Shown piece by piece: positions 19,226 through 28,341 of a stretch of 64,000 bases of DNA (the stretch's first letter is position 1; every line of letters begins with the position of its first letter). A program made the position numbers and the translations under genes. The notes beneath the pieces were generated by a model. That model ran no database searches. It was not told the DNA's origin and worked only from the letters and a program-made list of their open reading frames with translations. The stretch comes from JACKBJ01 sp964549495 (GTDB taxonomy: Bacteria; Chloroflexota; Anaerolineae; Epilineales; Epilineaceae), in assembly GCA_964549495.1 (NCBI GenBank), contig CAZJWJ010000010.1, positions 12,983-76,982 on the forward strand. The letters are read 5' to 3'.

Positions 19226-20752
19226 ATGACCAAGCAAGCGAAAACCGCGATCACCCCGACCCGAGCCGAAGACTATTCGGAGTGGTACCAGCAAGTCATC
19301 CGCGCCGCCGACATGGCCGAGCCCTCGCCGGTGCGCGGCTGCATGGTCATCAAGCCCTGGGGCTATGTCATCTGGGAGAACATGCAGCGTCGCCTCGACG
19401 ACATGTTCAAGGCTACCGGTCACAAGAACGCCTACTTTCCGCTCTTCATCCCGCTTTCGTACATGGAGAAGGAAGCCAAGCACGTCGAGGGCTTCGCCAA
19501 GGAATGCGCCGTCGTCACCCACCACCGGCTGGAGGACGACGGGCAGGGCGGGCTGAAGCCGGCCGGCGAGCTCGAGGAGCCCTTGGTGGTCCGGCCGACC
19601 TCGGAGACCATCATCGGCGAGATGTTCGCCCGCTGGATCCAGTCGCACCGCGATCTGCCGCTGCTCATCAACCAATGGGCCAACGTCGTCCGCTGGGAGA
19701 TGCGCACGCGACTCTTCCTGCGGACCAGCGAGTTCCTGTGGCAGGAAGGGCACACGGCGCACGCCACGCGCGAGGAGGCCATCGAGCACACCGAGCGCAT
19801 GCTGGAGGTCTATCGCGATTTCGTCGAGAACGACATGGCGATGCCGGTGATCGCCGGCCGCAAGTCGGCCAGCGAGCGCTTTCCGGGCGCGGAGGATACC
19901 TATTGCATCGAGGCGATGATGCAGGATCGCAAGGCCTTGCAGGCCGGTACCTCGCATTTCCTGGGCCAGAACTTCAGCAAGTCGGCCGAGATCCGCTTCC
20001 AGGACGACGAGGGCAACCTGGAGCACGTCTGGACCACCAGCTGGGGCATGTCGACCCGCCTGATCGGCGCGCTGATCATGAGCCACAGCGACGACGACGG
20101 CCTGGTGCTGCCGCCCAAGCTGGCGCCGGTGCACGTGGTGATCATGCCGATCGCCTTCAAGGCCGACGATCCGCAGGCGGTGCTCGATTACTGCGACGCG
20201 CTGGCCGACGAGCTTCGCGGGCAGAGCTACGACGGCAAGCCGGTGCGGGTCGAGGTCGACAACCGGGATATCCGCGGCGGCGAGAAGAGCTGGGGCTGGG
20301 TCAAGCAGGGTGTGCCGCTGCGGGTCGAGGTGGGGCCGCGGGATATGGCCAAGGATGCGGTCTTCGTGGGGCGTCGGGACAAGCCGGCCAAGGACAAGGC
20401 CTCCATCGGGCGGGCAGACTTCGTCGAGGGGATCGGCGAGACGCTGGCCGAGATCCAGGCCGGCTTGTTCCGGAAGGCTTCGGAGTTCAAGGCCGCGCAC
20501 ACGCGGGTGATCGACGACGAGGCGGAGTTCTACGCCTTCTTTACGCCCGAGAACGAACAACAGCCGGAGATCCACGGCGGTTTCGCGCTGACGCATTGGA
20601 GCGGCGACGAGGCGGTCGAGGCCAAGATCAAGGCCGACCTCGGGGTGACGGTGCGCTGTATTCCGCTGGAAGACCTCGCCGACGGCGCCGGGATCTGCCC
20701 CTTCGATGGGAAGCCGAGCGAGCGGCGCGTGGTCTGGTCCAAGGCGTACTGA
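19226..20752 (+). CDS. proS: Prolyl-tRNA synthetase, archaeal/eukaryal-type
   Basis: Class II aminoacyl-tRNA synthetase that charges tRNA-Pro, 508 residues. ATG 19226 follows AAGGAAG and starts MTKQAKTAITPTRAEDYSEWYQQVI, the usual N-terminus of the short ProRS form. Motif 2 is RWEMRTRLFLRTSEFLWQEGHTAH, the activation core includes VVRPTSETIIGEMFARWI, and motif 3 lies in HVWTTSWGMSTRLIGALIMSHSDD. There is no INS editing domain, and the chain ends in a C-terminal Tyr (WSKAY); both are marks of the archaeal/eukaryal-like form found in a minority of bacteria. Confidence 0.96.
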   Translation: MTKQAKTAITPTRAEDYSEWYQQVIRAADMAEPSPVRGCMVIKPWGYVIWENMQRRLDDMFKATGHKNAYFPLFIPLSYMEKEAKHVEGFAKECAVVTHHRLEDDGQGGLKPAGELEEPLVVRPTSETIIGEMFARWIQSHRDLPLLINQWANVVRWEMRTRLFLRTSEFLWQEGHTAHATREEAIEHTERMLEVYRDFVENDMAMPVIAGRKSASERFPGAEDTYCIEAMMQDRKALQAGTSHFLGQNFSKSAEIRFQDDEGNLEHVWTTSWGMSTRLIGALIMSHSDDDGLVLPPKLAPVHVVIMPIAFKADDPQAVLDYCDALADELRGQSYDGKPVRVEVDNRDIRGGEKSWGWVKQGVPLRVEVGPRDMAKDAVFVGRRDKPAKDKASIGRADFVEGIGETLAEIQAGLFRKASEFKAAHTRVIDDEAEFYAFFTPENEQQPEIHGGFALTHWSGDEAVEAKIKADLGVTVRCIPLEDLADGAGICPFDGKPSERRVVWSKAY

Positions 20753-20854
20753 TCGCGACAGGCATTCGCCGAGCCGTCCGGAAGGGCTCGTGGATCTGCC
20801 GTGATCCTGCGGCCCGGCGACCGGGTCGCGGCTCGGGATGAGGACGCGAACGAG

Positions 20855-20893
20855 AGCGGCGGCGCCAGGTCTGGGTGACCTGGCGCCGCCGCT
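20855..20893. terminator. Bidirectional terminator between proS and a convergent lipoprotein gene
   Basis: Perfect 16-bp inverted repeat (20855-20870 with 20878-20893, core GGCGGCGCCAGGT) and a 7-base loop, placed between two convergent genes. It is one of the strongest stems in the window. Confidence 0.85.
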
Positions 20894-20904
20894 TGCTCGA
20901 CGTT

Positions 20905-22251
20905 CTACTCGGACGCGGTTTGCGGGGCGAGGTCGAGCGACTCGATGATGAGGCTGTAGAAGGGCTCGATGTCGGGATGGTCCGAAGGGGAGAAGCGGAG
21001 CTCGTAGCGCTGGCCGGCGTGGACGAAGAGGAGAAGGCGGTTGAGGTCCTGGCCGGGGAGGCCGTCGAGGACGATGGCGGGGATGGGATTGCCCTCGGGG
21101 TCGGTGAGCTCGAGCTCGGAGCGGTCGACGTCGAAGCCTTCGAGGTCGGCCAGGATGGCGTCGGCGGCCTGGGCGGCGTCCTGGTCCTCGGCGGGGACGG
21201 CGGAGATGCTCAGGCGCGGGGCGCTGGCGTCCAGCAGCGAGTCCTTGGCCACGACGCGCAGGCCCGGGCTGGGGCTGAAGACGCTGTGGCTGCCCGGGAT
21301 GAGGGCGCAGAGGCCCAGCTCCGGGGCGAAGAGTAGGGCCTCGCCGTCGGCAGGGGTGGGGCAGGTCGCGGGGATGGCGTCGGGGTCGGGTTGGCCGGCC
21401 GCTAGAGGCTCGCCGCTGGCGCGGAGGCGGTCGTAGACGGCGGTGGCCCAGGGCTCGATGGTCTCGGGATCGGCGATGGGCGTCGAGCCGGTGCCGGAGA
21501 TGTAGTTTTGGTCGGACTGGTAGGCGGCGTGGTCGTAGAGCCAGCTGTCGAGCTGGGCCATCTCCTCGTCGGTCAGCCAGTCGCCCAGGTTGTCGACCAG
21601 CTGGCCGGTCTCGCAGCCGCGTCGCTCGGCGTAGGCGTAGCCGTAGGACAGGACGGTGAGGTGGGGGCAGGCGCCGGATTCGTCGGGGCCGGAGGCCAGG
21701 TGCCAGCTCATGGCGGTGGCGACGCTGGCGCTGGCGCGGCCGCTGGAGAGCTCGGCGTGGCGGAGGCGAGCCCAGGCCAAGAGGGCTCGCTGCCAGGCGG
21801 GGCTGGCCTCGGCACTGCCCTGGCCATCGAAGAGAAGCTGCTCGGTCTGGGTTTGGAGGCGGAAGGCGTCGAGCCGGACGCGGAGCGCCTGGAGCTCGGC
21901 CAGGGCCATCGAGCCCAGCTCGGCTTGGGTCGGGTCGCCTTCGCAGGTCAGGAGCTCGGCGGCGCCTTCGGGGTCGATTCGCAGACCGGTGCAGGTGGAG
22001 TCGTCATCCGGGTCGCCGAACTCGACCGGGCCGAGGTACTCGAGCGCGATGGAGCTCAGGGTCGAGGGCTCGGTGGCGGCCGGGGCGTCCTGGGCGGGCT
22101 CGGTGGCGAGGGCCAGTGGCGTGGCCGTGGCCTCGGGCTCGGTCGTGGCCGGCTGGCAGGCGGCCACGAGCCCCGCGAAGGCGATCGATGACAGCAGGAG
22201 GAGCAGGCGATGGGTGGCGCGGCTGCCGCTGGAGAATCGGATGCTTGTCAT
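20905..22251 (-). CDS. Lipoprotein of unknown function
   Basis: A 448-residue exported lipoprotein. The start at 22251 is chosen for the GGAAGGA ribosome site just upstream and the signal that follows (RLLLLLSSIAFAGLVAAC, lipobox VAAC). After the Cys comes a Thr/Ala/Glu/Pro-rich spacer (TTEPEATATPLALATEPAQ). The middle contains GACPHLTVLSYGYAYAERRGC and LTDEEMAQLDSWLYDHA. The C-terminal third, from LLFAPELGLCALIPGSHSVFSP on, is a separate beta-rich domain ending RYELRFSPSDHPDIEPFYSLIIESL, a shape seen in surface stress or uptake domains. I do not recognise a named family. Confidence 0.8.
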   Translation of the reverse strand: MTSIRFSSGSRATHRLLLLLSSIAFAGLVAACQPATTEPEATATPLALATEPAQDAPAATEPSTLSSIALEYLGPVEFGDPDDDSTCTGLRIDPEGAAELLTCEGDPTQAELGSMALAELQALRVRLDAFRLQTQTEQLLFDGQGSAEASPAWQRALLAWARLRHAELSSGRASASVATAMSWHLASGPDESGACPHLTVLSYGYAYAERRGCETGQLVDNLGDWLTDEEMAQLDSWLYDHAAYQSDQNYISGTGSTPIADPETIEPWATAVYDRLRASGEPLAAGQPDPDAIPATCPTPADGEALLFAPELGLCALIPGSHSVFSPSPGLRVVAKDSLLDASAPRLSISAVPAEDQDAAQAADAILADLEGFDVDRSELELTDPEGNPIPAIVLDGLPGQDLNRLLLFVHAGQRYELRFSPSDHPDIEPFYSLIIESLDLAPQTASE

Positions 22252-22640
22252 GGTTGGGTCTTCCTTCCGAGATGGATCTCGGGATGCGGGCGTCTGGATG
22301 GGCTGCAATAGGAAATCCCTCACGGCCGGGGCGCGGAGCGCCGGTGGGTGAGGGATGGCAGTTGAGAATGTGGTTGTCGGGTTGGACTCGGGCCGGTGGA
22401 CGGCCCCTGCGGCGATGGCGGGAACCTTTGCAAGGGGGAAATCGTCGAGTTGATTCTAGAGATGGGCGTGGGCGAATGCCAAGAAGTGGATGCGGGATGG
22501 CGGGACGATTCGGAGGATGGAGGCGCACGCGGGCTGCGAGCATCGGGCGAAGGCGCTATACTGCCTGGGGCAGAACGTTCGTTCGGTTCGGGGTGGATCG
22601 GGCTGGACATCGTCTCGAGATCTGAAAGGGGTGGCGGGTG
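22252..22640. other. Divergent intergenic region with a leader hairpin
   Basis: This 389-base gap separates the lipoprotein gene (minus) and the DinB-like gene (plus). A hairpin with 8-bp outer arms (22316-22323 TCCCTCAC, 22348-22355 GTGAGGGA) and an inner GGCGC/GCGCC stem lies about 65 bases upstream of the lipoprotein start, probably in its leader. A second small hairpin (around 22268-22283, CCGAGA/TCTCGG) overlaps the lipoprotein ribosome-site region. TATACT at 22557-22562 is a possible -10 for the plus-strand gene but has no good -35. No coding remnant was seen. Confidence 0.45.
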
Positions 22641-23150
22641 ATGGATGTGCATGCGGTGATCCGGTCGCAGCACCATGCGGCGCTGGACATGCTGCAGGCG
22701 GCGATCGAGGGCTGTCCGGAGGCGGTTTGGGATCGGGAGGAGGATGGGAATCGGAGTTGGCAGGTGGCCTATCATGCGATCTTCTACACGCACTTTTATC
22801 TGCATGCGAAGGAAGCGGACTTCGTGCCCTGGGAGGGGCATCGGGAGAACTTGCAGATCTTCGGGGATCGGCTGCCTTGGCCGCCGCATGACGAGATCGA
22901 TCATGGCGAGCCCCTGACGAAGGCCGAGGTGCTGGACTATCTGGCGCATTGTCGGGCGCAGGTGGATGCCATCGTGCCCGGGCTCGATCTGCATGCCGAG
23001 TCGGGCTTCGCGTGGCTGCCGATGAGCAAGCTGGAGCACATGCTCTACAACCTGCGGCACCTGATGCAGCATACCGGGGAGCTCTACGAGCGGCTGGCCA
23101 AGACCGGGGGGCCAGAGCTGCCCTGGGTGGGGATGGGGCCGAGCCAGTAG
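22641..23150 (+). CDS. DinB-like four-helix-bundle protein
   Basis: A 169-residue soluble protein. ATG 22641 is chosen over the adjacent GTG 22638. The pattern of the DinB/YfiT fold is visible: a first helix with IRSQHHAALDMLQAAIEG, a second with WQVAYHAIFYTHFYLHAKE, and a last with LEHMLYNLRHLMQHTGELYERL. The spaced histidines (YHAIFYTH; RHLMQH) would form the usual metal site. Family members include thiol-dependent S-transferases and DNA-damage-induced proteins of unknown role. It is transcribed alone, ending in a hairpin convergent with the molybdoenzyme gene. Confidence 0.75.
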   Translation: MDVHAVIRSQHHAALDMLQAAIEGCPEAVWDREEDGNRSWQVAYHAIFYTHFYLHAKEADFVPWEGHRENLQIFGDRLPWPPHDEIDHGEPLTKAEVLDYLAHCRAQVDAIVPGLDLHAESGFAWLPMSKLEHMLYNLRHLMQHTGELYERLAKTGGPELPWVGMGPSQ

Positions 23151-23158
23151 CTCGGCCC
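23136..23158. terminator. Terminator hairpin overlapping the DinB-like stop codon
   Basis: Perfect 9-bp stem GGGCCGAGC/GCTCGGCCC with a 5-base loop; the TAG stop lies across the loop and the right arm. It lies between convergent genes. Confidence 0.55.
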
Positions 23159-23198
23159 GCCATGGGGTGGACCCGGTGCCGGATTCAGGGCGCCGGAT

Positions 23199-24887
23199 TC
23201 AGACGGTGGTCATCAGCTCGTGGACGCCGGTGGCGCCATCGGGGCGGGCGCCGGAGGGTTCGAGGATCTGCAGGTTGCCCTCGCCGTCGGTGGCGCGGAC
23301 GCGGAAGCTGTGGCGGCCGGCTTCGTAGGTCCATTCGTAGCGCCATTGGACCCAGGAGAGGGGGCTGAGGGGTGGCTGGCGGAGTTGGGCTTCTTGCCAG
23401 GGGCCATCGTCGACCTGGACCTCGACGCGTTCGATGCCGCGGGCGCCGGCCCAGGCGATGCCGCCGACGGCCAGGGCCGGCATGTCCGGGTCGCCAAGCA
23501 TCATGTCGGTGGCCACGTCGTCGACCATCGAGACCACCTTGGGGCGGGCCTCGCGGCTCCAGCCGCGCTCGACCCAGTAGCCGGGGCGGAACTGGTCGAT
23601 GGCGGTCAGGCGCTCGATCCACTTGGGCTGCTTCATGCCGTAGCGGTCGGGGATGTAGATGCGCAGCGGGAAGCCGTGCTCGGCGGGTAGCGGCTGACCG
23701 TTCATGGCGTAGACCAGGAGCGTGCGCGGATCTTCCATGTCGGCCGGCTCGACCGTCTCGAAGAAACCGTCGGTCGACTCGACGAAGAGGTGGGTGGCGG
23801 AGGGCTCCAGCTCGGCCCGGGCAAGGACGTCGCGCAGCGGCACGCCGGTGAAGCGGGTGGTGCTGATCAGGTCGCCGCCGATGCGGTTGGAGATGCAGGC
23901 CATCGTCACCACCTGGCTGACGGATTCCATCGCCTGCAGCTGGCGCAGGGTCAGGGACATGGGACTTCCGACCAGGCCGCCGATCTCCAGCTGCCACTCG
24001 CGCTCGTCGACCCGCGGCGAGGTGGTGTTGATGTCGATACGGTAGTAGTCCTCGTTGGGCGTGATCTCGGGCCGGGTGCCGGGCGTGGGATCGAAGCGGG
24101 CCTGGAGCGTCGGCTCGGGCGGCGAGGCGGCGGGGCCGGAGGTCAGGTTCGGGTCGGGCCGCTCGGGCGCGCCGCTGGTGCCATCGGCTTCGTCGCGGCC
24201 GAGCAGGCTGCCCAGGCCCAGGGCGGCGGCGACCACGGCCAGCGCGCCGCCGCCGAGGCGGAGCAGGAAGCCGCGGCGGGAGGCGGCGAAGGCGTCGTCT
24301 GGGCCGCGGGATGGATGCGGGTCCGCATCGGTCTCGGAGGCAACTTCCTCCTCTCGCTCCAGGGACTCGGTGGTGGGGGCCAGGCGGGGGTCGGCCTCGA
24401 TGGCGCGGCCGAGCAGCCAGCCCCAGCCCAGGATGAGGAAGGTCAGCCAGAGGCTGCTGGCGACGGGGCCGGCCGGCGGCCAGCCCAGCTGGACCTCGGC
24501 GGCCAGGGCCAGCAGCAGGAGGAGGCTGGCGCCGGCCAGACTCAGGCGGACCATCGGGCGATGGCCCCGCCGGCCGAGCTCGGACAGGACGGCACCCAGG
24601 ACGATGCCGAAGAGGAGCGGGCCGGAGAGGGCCATGGCTCGCTCGACGGTCTTGGCGGCCTGGTCGGTCGAGCCCAGGCCGATGGTGGTGACCAGATCGA
24701 CGATGCGGTCGATGCCGAAGGTGACCAGCGGGCCGGGCAGCCAGCGGCCGACGGCGTCGAAGATGTCGAAGGGGGCCTGGGGCAGGCCGGCCAGCCGGCC
24801 GCCCATCCAGAAGAGGGCGAGGAGCGGCAGGCTGGTGATGACGCCGAGCAGCGCGCCTCGCAACCAGGTCGAGCGCCGAGCTTGCAT
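23199..24887 (-). CDS. Membrane-anchored sulfite-oxidase-like molybdopterin oxidoreductase
   Basis: A 562-residue molybdoenzyme. The start at 24887 has GGAGGT upstream. The N-terminal quarter has about four membrane spans (near residues 10-28, 85-105, 113-130, 142-160). Then comes an internal twin-arginine-like segment, ASRRGFLLRLGGGALAVVAAALGLGSLLG, placing the catalytic part outside the membrane. The catalytic domain carries the molybdenum-ligand Cys in VVTMACISNRIGG, with TGVPLRDVLARA, HGFPLRIYIPDRYGMKQPKWIERL and a C-terminal Ig-like dimerisation domain (GARGIERVEVQVDDGPWQEAQL). The substrate is unknown; no electron-carrier gene is adjacent. Confidence 0.9.
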   Translation of the reverse strand: MQARRSTWLRGALLGVITSLPLLALFWMGGRLAGLPQAPFDIFDAVGRWLPGPLVTFGIDRIVDLVTTIGLGSTDQAAKTVERAMALSGPLLFGIVLGAVLSELGRRGHRPMVRLSLAGASLLLLLALAAEVQLGWPPAGPVASSLWLTFLILGWGWLLGRAIEADPRLAPTTESLEREEEVASETDADPHPSRGPDDAFAASRRGFLLRLGGGALAVVAAALGLGSLLGRDEADGTSGAPERPDPNLTSGPAASPPEPTLQARFDPTPGTRPEITPNEDYYRIDINTTSPRVDEREWQLEIGGLVGSPMSLTLRQLQAMESVSQVVTMACISNRIGGDLISTTRFTGVPLRDVLARAELEPSATHLFVESTDGFFETVEPADMEDPRTLLVYAMNGQPLPAEHGFPLRIYIPDRYGMKQPKWIERLTAIDQFRPGYWVERGWSREARPKVVSMVDDVATDMMLGDPDMPALAVGGIAWAGARGIERVEVQVDDGPWQEAQLRQPPLSPLSWVQWRYEWTYEAGRHSFRVRATDGEGNLQILEPSGARPDGATGVHELMTTV

Positions 24888-25099
24888 CGTCCACCTCCGA
24901 GGTCTTCGGTTGGGGTGTCTGAACCTAGCCGCGGGCTTCGGCTCGGCCAGCGCGTCTGGCGACGCGTCTCTCATGTTGACAGAGCGCCCGTGGGATCGCA
25001 ATCGCGTTCTCGGAGGGGCCTTGCCCTGTGTATGATTGAAGCTCGCGCGCGGCCGAGCCTTCCCCCTCCGCGCGCCAGTGGATCAGGAGCGGAACCGAC

Positions 25100-25711
25100 A
25101 TGGCCCTACCGAAGCCCGAGGCCAAGCTGAGCCCCGAGGCTTACCTGGCGCTCGATCGCGAGGCCGCGGTCAAGCAGGAGTTCGTCGACGGTCGCATCCT
25201 GGCCATGAGCGGAGGCAGTCGGGACCATTCCCGGATCAAGCTCAACCTGGCTTGGATCGCGCGCGGACAGCTGGAGGGATCTGGCTGCGAGGCCTTCGAC
25301 AGCGACCTGCGGGTGCGGGTGGATGCCGGTCGCTACGTCCATCCGGACCTCAGCATCGTCCGCGGCGAGAGCCATTTCGAAGACTCCGAGCAGGACGTGC
25401 TGCTGAACCCCACGGTGATCGTCGAGGTGCTCTCTCCCTCGACCGAGGCTCGGGACCGGGGCGAGAAGTGGGCGCGCTACCGCCGCATGCTCTCGCTGGA
25501 GTATTACGTGCTGGTCGGTCAGGATCAGCCCTTGGTGGAAGTCTTCACGCGCAGCGGCGAGATGTGGACCTTCGCCGATGCCCGCGGACTGGATGCCGAG
25601 CTGAGGCTGGAGGCGGCCGGCTTGGACTTGCGCTTGCGGCTGGAGGAGGTCTACGCGCGGGTCGAATTCGATCGGGAGGAAGGCGAGGGAAGGGTGACCG
25701 ATGAGGGTTGA
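25100..25711 (+). CDS. Uma2-family (DUF820) nuclease-fold protein
   Basis: A 203-residue protein of the Uma2/DUF820 group, which has the PD-(D/E)XK nuclease fold. LSPEAYLALDREAAVKQEFVDGRILAMSGGSRDHSRI is the typical N-terminus. VHPDLSIVRGE, NPTVIVEVLSPSTEARDRGEKWARYRRM and LEYYVLVGQDQPLVEVFTR follow the family order, with the acidic and Lys residues of the core in D-LSIV/EVLS/K positions. These genes are very numerous in cyanobacteria and Chloroflexota and many are carried as accessory genes. Function is unproven. It overlaps the next gene by 11 bases. Confidence 0.88.
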   Translation: MALPKPEAKLSPEAYLALDREAAVKQEFVDGRILAMSGGSRDHSRIKLNLAWIARGQLEGSGCEAFDSDLRVRVDAGRYVHPDLSIVRGESHFEDSEQDVLLNPTVIVEVLSPSTEARDRGEKWARYRRMLSLEYYVLVGQDQPLVEVFTRSGEMWTFADARGLDAELRLEAAGLDLRLRLEEVYARVEFDREEGEGRVTDEG

Positions 25712-26786
25712 TCGCCGCGGCGCGTCCAGGTGGACCTGGGGACGACGAACAACGGGCCGCGTCGAGGGCGTGGTTCCGCGATCTCTCGGGTTCATCGGGT
25801 TCGTCGCGCTGGCCGGGCTGACCGCTTGCGCCGAGCCGACCGCCACGCCCATGCCGACTGCGACCCCGACGGCCACGCATACGCCGGCGCCGCCGACCGC
25901 CACGCCGACCGCGACCCTGACGCCGACGCCCGATCCCTATGCCGGGTGGACCATCGAGGACCTGGCGGCGCGCGAGCACGGGGCCGGCGAGCTGACGGTC
26001 GAGCGGACGCTGGGGGTGACCGGGGCCTTCACGCGGACGTTGATCAGCTACCCCAGCGGGGACCTGCGGCTGTACGGCTTCATGAACGAGCCGCCGGGAC
26101 CCGGGCCGCATCCGGTGGTGTTGGTCTTGCATGGCTACGTGAACCCGGCCAGCTACCAGGTCCAGACGTACACGGCCCGCTACGCGGACGCCTTGGCGCA
26201 GTCCGGCTACCTGGCCATCCACCCCAACTACCGGAATCATCCGCCGTCGGACTCGGGCGAGAACCAGTTTCGGGCCGGCTATGCGATCGACGTATTGGAC
26301 CTGGCCGGCATCGTGCGGCGGACGGCCGGCGAGCCGGGCCCGCTGGCCCGGGCCGATGGCGCGGACATCGCCCTGTGGGGCCACAGCATGGGCGGCGGCA
26401 TCGCGCTGCGGGTGGCGGCGGTCGATCCGGAGATCGACGCGGTGGTGCTCTACGGTTCGACCAGCGCCGAGGACCGGCTCAACTTCGAGCGTTGGGGCGG
26501 GCCCGATCAGCCGGAGATGGAGACCAGCGAGGCCGATCTGGAGCGCATCTCGCCGGTCTACCACCTGGATCGGATCCAGGCCGAGATCGCGGTCCATCAT
26601 GGCGATCTGGACCGCGACGTGCCCTTGGCGTGGTCGGAGGACCTCTGCCGGCGGCTGGAGGAGATCGGCAAGCCGGCCGACTGCTACACCTATGCCGGTC
26701 AGGGCCACATCTTCTGGGGCGAGGCGGACACGTTATTCCTCGAGCGATCGCGGGCGCTCTTCGACCAGGCCTTCGCGGGGGATTGA
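25701..26786 (+). CDS. Secreted alpha/beta-hydrolase (peptidase S9/dienelactone hydrolase-like)
   Basis: A 361-residue exported hydrolase. A long Arg-rich N-terminus leads to the lipobox segment GFIGFVALAGLTAC, followed by a spacer of repeated TATPTPT-type units up to about residue 78. The catalytic domain shows PVVLVLHGYVNPASY (oxyanion strand), nucleophile elbow GHSMGGG and a late GQGHIFWGEAD that supplies the catalytic His; the Asp is probably in HHGDLDRDVP. The family cleaves esters or short peptides. The substrate is unknown. Starting inside the Uma2 gene suggests coupling, but an internal GTG at 25770 is a possible alternative start. Confidence 0.85.
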   Translation: MRVDRRGASRWTWGRRTTGRVEGVVPRSLGFIGFVALAGLTACAEPTATPMPTATPTATHTPAPPTATPTATLTPTPDPYAGWTIEDLAAREHGAGELTVERTLGVTGAFTRTLISYPSGDLRLYGFMNEPPGPGPHPVVLVLHGYVNPASYQVQTYTARYADALAQSGYLAIHPNYRNHPPSDSGENQFRAGYAIDVLDLAGIVRRTAGEPGPLARADGADIALWGHSMGGGIALRVAAVDPEIDAVVLYGSTSAEDRLNFERWGGPDQPEMETSEADLERISPVYHLDRIQAEIAVHHGDLDRDVPLAWSEDLCRRLEEIGKPADCYTYAGQGHIFWGEADTLFLERSRALFDQAFAGD

Positions 26787-26882
26787 CCGGCACGCTTCTC
26801 GAGGGGTGCGTGAGGGACAGGGAGTCCAATCCCTTCGAGTCCAAGGCCCGGTCCGGGGCCGGCGAGCCGAGAGGGGGCAGGG

Positions 26883-27521
26883 ATGATTCGCTTCGTGGTG
26901 GGCGGATTGCTGATCGCGTTGGCCTTGCTGGTCTTTCGCGGGCTGACCTCGCCCCTTGTGGACTCGTTGGTCATCAGCCGGATCGCGGATGGGGTGGGGA
27001 AGGGCACGGGCGGAATCTGCGATTGCGACTTGTCGGATTGGCGATCCTGGCCGGTCATCTTCAGCGGGAAGGTCTTCGAACCGTCGGAGGCTTACGATGC
27101 GACTTGGCAGATCAGCATGTTCGAGGTGGATCGAGTGTGGAGAGCCGGCGAGGCGGCCGCCCGGCTCGAGCCCGGCTCGGTGATCACGGTCTACGGCGAT
27201 GCGTGCCCGCCGCGCTTCGATCCCGGTCGGCGCTATCTGGTCTTTGCCGGCCAACGGGTCTTTGCGTCGGAGGATGACGCGCCGCCGTACGTCACCCTCT
27301 TCTCCAATACCTGCATGCCCAGCCGCAGGTGGCGCATGTGGGACGAGTTACTGTTGCAAATCGGGTTGGGTGACCCGCCCAAACTTCCCTTGATGGTTCC
27401 CGGGCAGCTACGGCGAGCGGGCAGCGTCGGCATCGTTCTGCTGGGCGTGCTCTGGATCGTTAAGCCATGGTGGATCGATCGGCGGCGCAACGGTGGCGAT
27501 CGGGAGTTCGTCGAAGCTTAG
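26883..27521 (+). CDS. Secreted protein with NTR/TIMP-like domain, two membrane anchors
   Basis: A 212-residue protein with membrane segments at both ends (MIRFVVGGLLIALALLVF and VGIVLLGVLWIVKPWW). The central domain has CDCDLSDW, VIFSGKVFE, ISMFEVDRVWRAGE, SVITVYGDACPPRFDPGRRYLVFAG and SNTCMPSRRW. The order of a CxC start, a 'F.GkV' strand and a 'Y...G..YLVFA' strand resembles netrin/TIMP-like domains of bacterial secreted proteins. The role is unknown; it follows the hydrolase on the same strand after about 100 bases. Confidence 0.65.
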   Translation: MIRFVVGGLLIALALLVFRGLTSPLVDSLVISRIADGVGKGTGGICDCDLSDWRSWPVIFSGKVFEPSEAYDATWQISMFEVDRVWRAGEAAARLEPGSVITVYGDACPPRFDPGRRYLVFAGQRVFASEDDAPPYVTLFSNTCMPSRRWRMWDELLLQIGLGDPPKLPLMVPGQLRRAGSVGIVLLGVLWIVKPWWIDRRRNGGDREFVEA

Positions 27522-27847
27522 GGCTCTCCCGCCGCCAGCAAGGGAGTGACCACCTGGCCAGGCGAATCGGACCCAAGCGCAGGGAATGCAAGGGGTCTGG
27601 AGGCGACACGTCAGTTCACCGCGAGAACGCATCTGGATTACCCGGGCATTCACGACCAATACCCGCGGCACTCGGCGGTGAATCCCGCGGGTCCGCCAGT
27701 CATTCGCCCGGGGAATCGTTTGTGCTGCCCGAGACGGTGAGTGCGTTTCCGGCGACGGGGTCATGGAACCGTTCAGGGGTCTGTGTCGTTGGTAGGTGTA
27801 AGAACGACCAATCCCATTCGCGGGAACCACCCCATGGAGGCGATCCG
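27522..27847. other. Intergenic region before the HU-like gene
   Basis: 326 bases without a convincing gene. It contains a small GC palindrome (ACCCGCG...CGCGGGT, near 27660-27693) and no clear promoter. The reading frame open across it has no ribosome site and runs antiparallel to no known family, so it was not called. Confidence 0.4.
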
Positions 27848-28282
27848 ATGGCGCGATACATTCAAGCCGTGCACCGATTCGGCCCGCGCATCGAGCAGCG
27901 GCCGACGCTCAGCCAGCGGGCACTGCACCAACGACTGGCCCTGGCCACCGGCCTGCGCCGCAGCCAGGTGTCGATGGTCTTGATGGAGCTGAGCGACGCC
28001 TTGGTCGACAGCTTGCGCGACGGGGTTCCGATCCGCCTGGAGGGTCTGGGACGCTTCCGCGTGACCACCGATGTCAAGGGGAAGCTGCGGCTGCACTACC
28101 TGGCCGATCCCGAACTGCGCCGCGAGTTCCACAGCCTGGCCAGCTTCCAAGGAAAGGTCACCAACCGCGGCAACGTCGGCCTGAGCCCGGAGGAGTTCAA
28201 GGTGCTCTGGGATGAGGAGTTCCCCGACGACCCGCTGGAGATGCCGCGGTTGAAGGGGAAGCGGGAGAAGGGATCGGGATGA
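27848..28282 (+). CDS. HU/IHF-like DNA-binding protein
   Basis: A 144-residue basic protein. ATG 27848 follows GGAGG by seven bases. Residues about 25-90 follow the HU pattern: LALATGLRRSQVSMVLMELSDALVDSLRDGVPIRLEGLGRFRV, with the conserved G.G.F turn (GLGRFRV). The normal HU arm is replaced by a longer segment, and the tail is Lys/Arg-rich (RLKGKREKGSG). It therefore belongs to the divergent HU-like group of larger histone-like proteins. It lies directly upstream of the DNA methyltransferase gene on the same strand. Confidence 0.75.
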   Translation: MARYIQAVHRFGPRIEQRPTLSQRALHQRLALATGLRRSQVSMVLMELSDALVDSLRDGVPIRLEGLGRFRVTTDVKGKLRLHYLADPELRREFHSLASFQGKVTNRGNVGLSPEEFKVLWDEEFPDDPLEMPRLKGKREKGSG

Positions 28283-28341
28283 CCGATGTGCCGAGGAACT
28301 CTGCGATGGTCTCGGATGGATGCCATCGAGTCACGGGGGCC

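Noticed and set aside
22556..22562. TATACT as the promoter of the DinB-like gene
   Set aside because: The -35 region has only CTGCGA. It is kept as a comment in the intergenic entry and not called separately.
27467..27847. N-terminal extension of the HU-like protein into the preceding gene
   Set aside because: The extension has no HU-like or other signal and overlaps a real gene. GGAGG seven bases before ATG 27848 marks the start.
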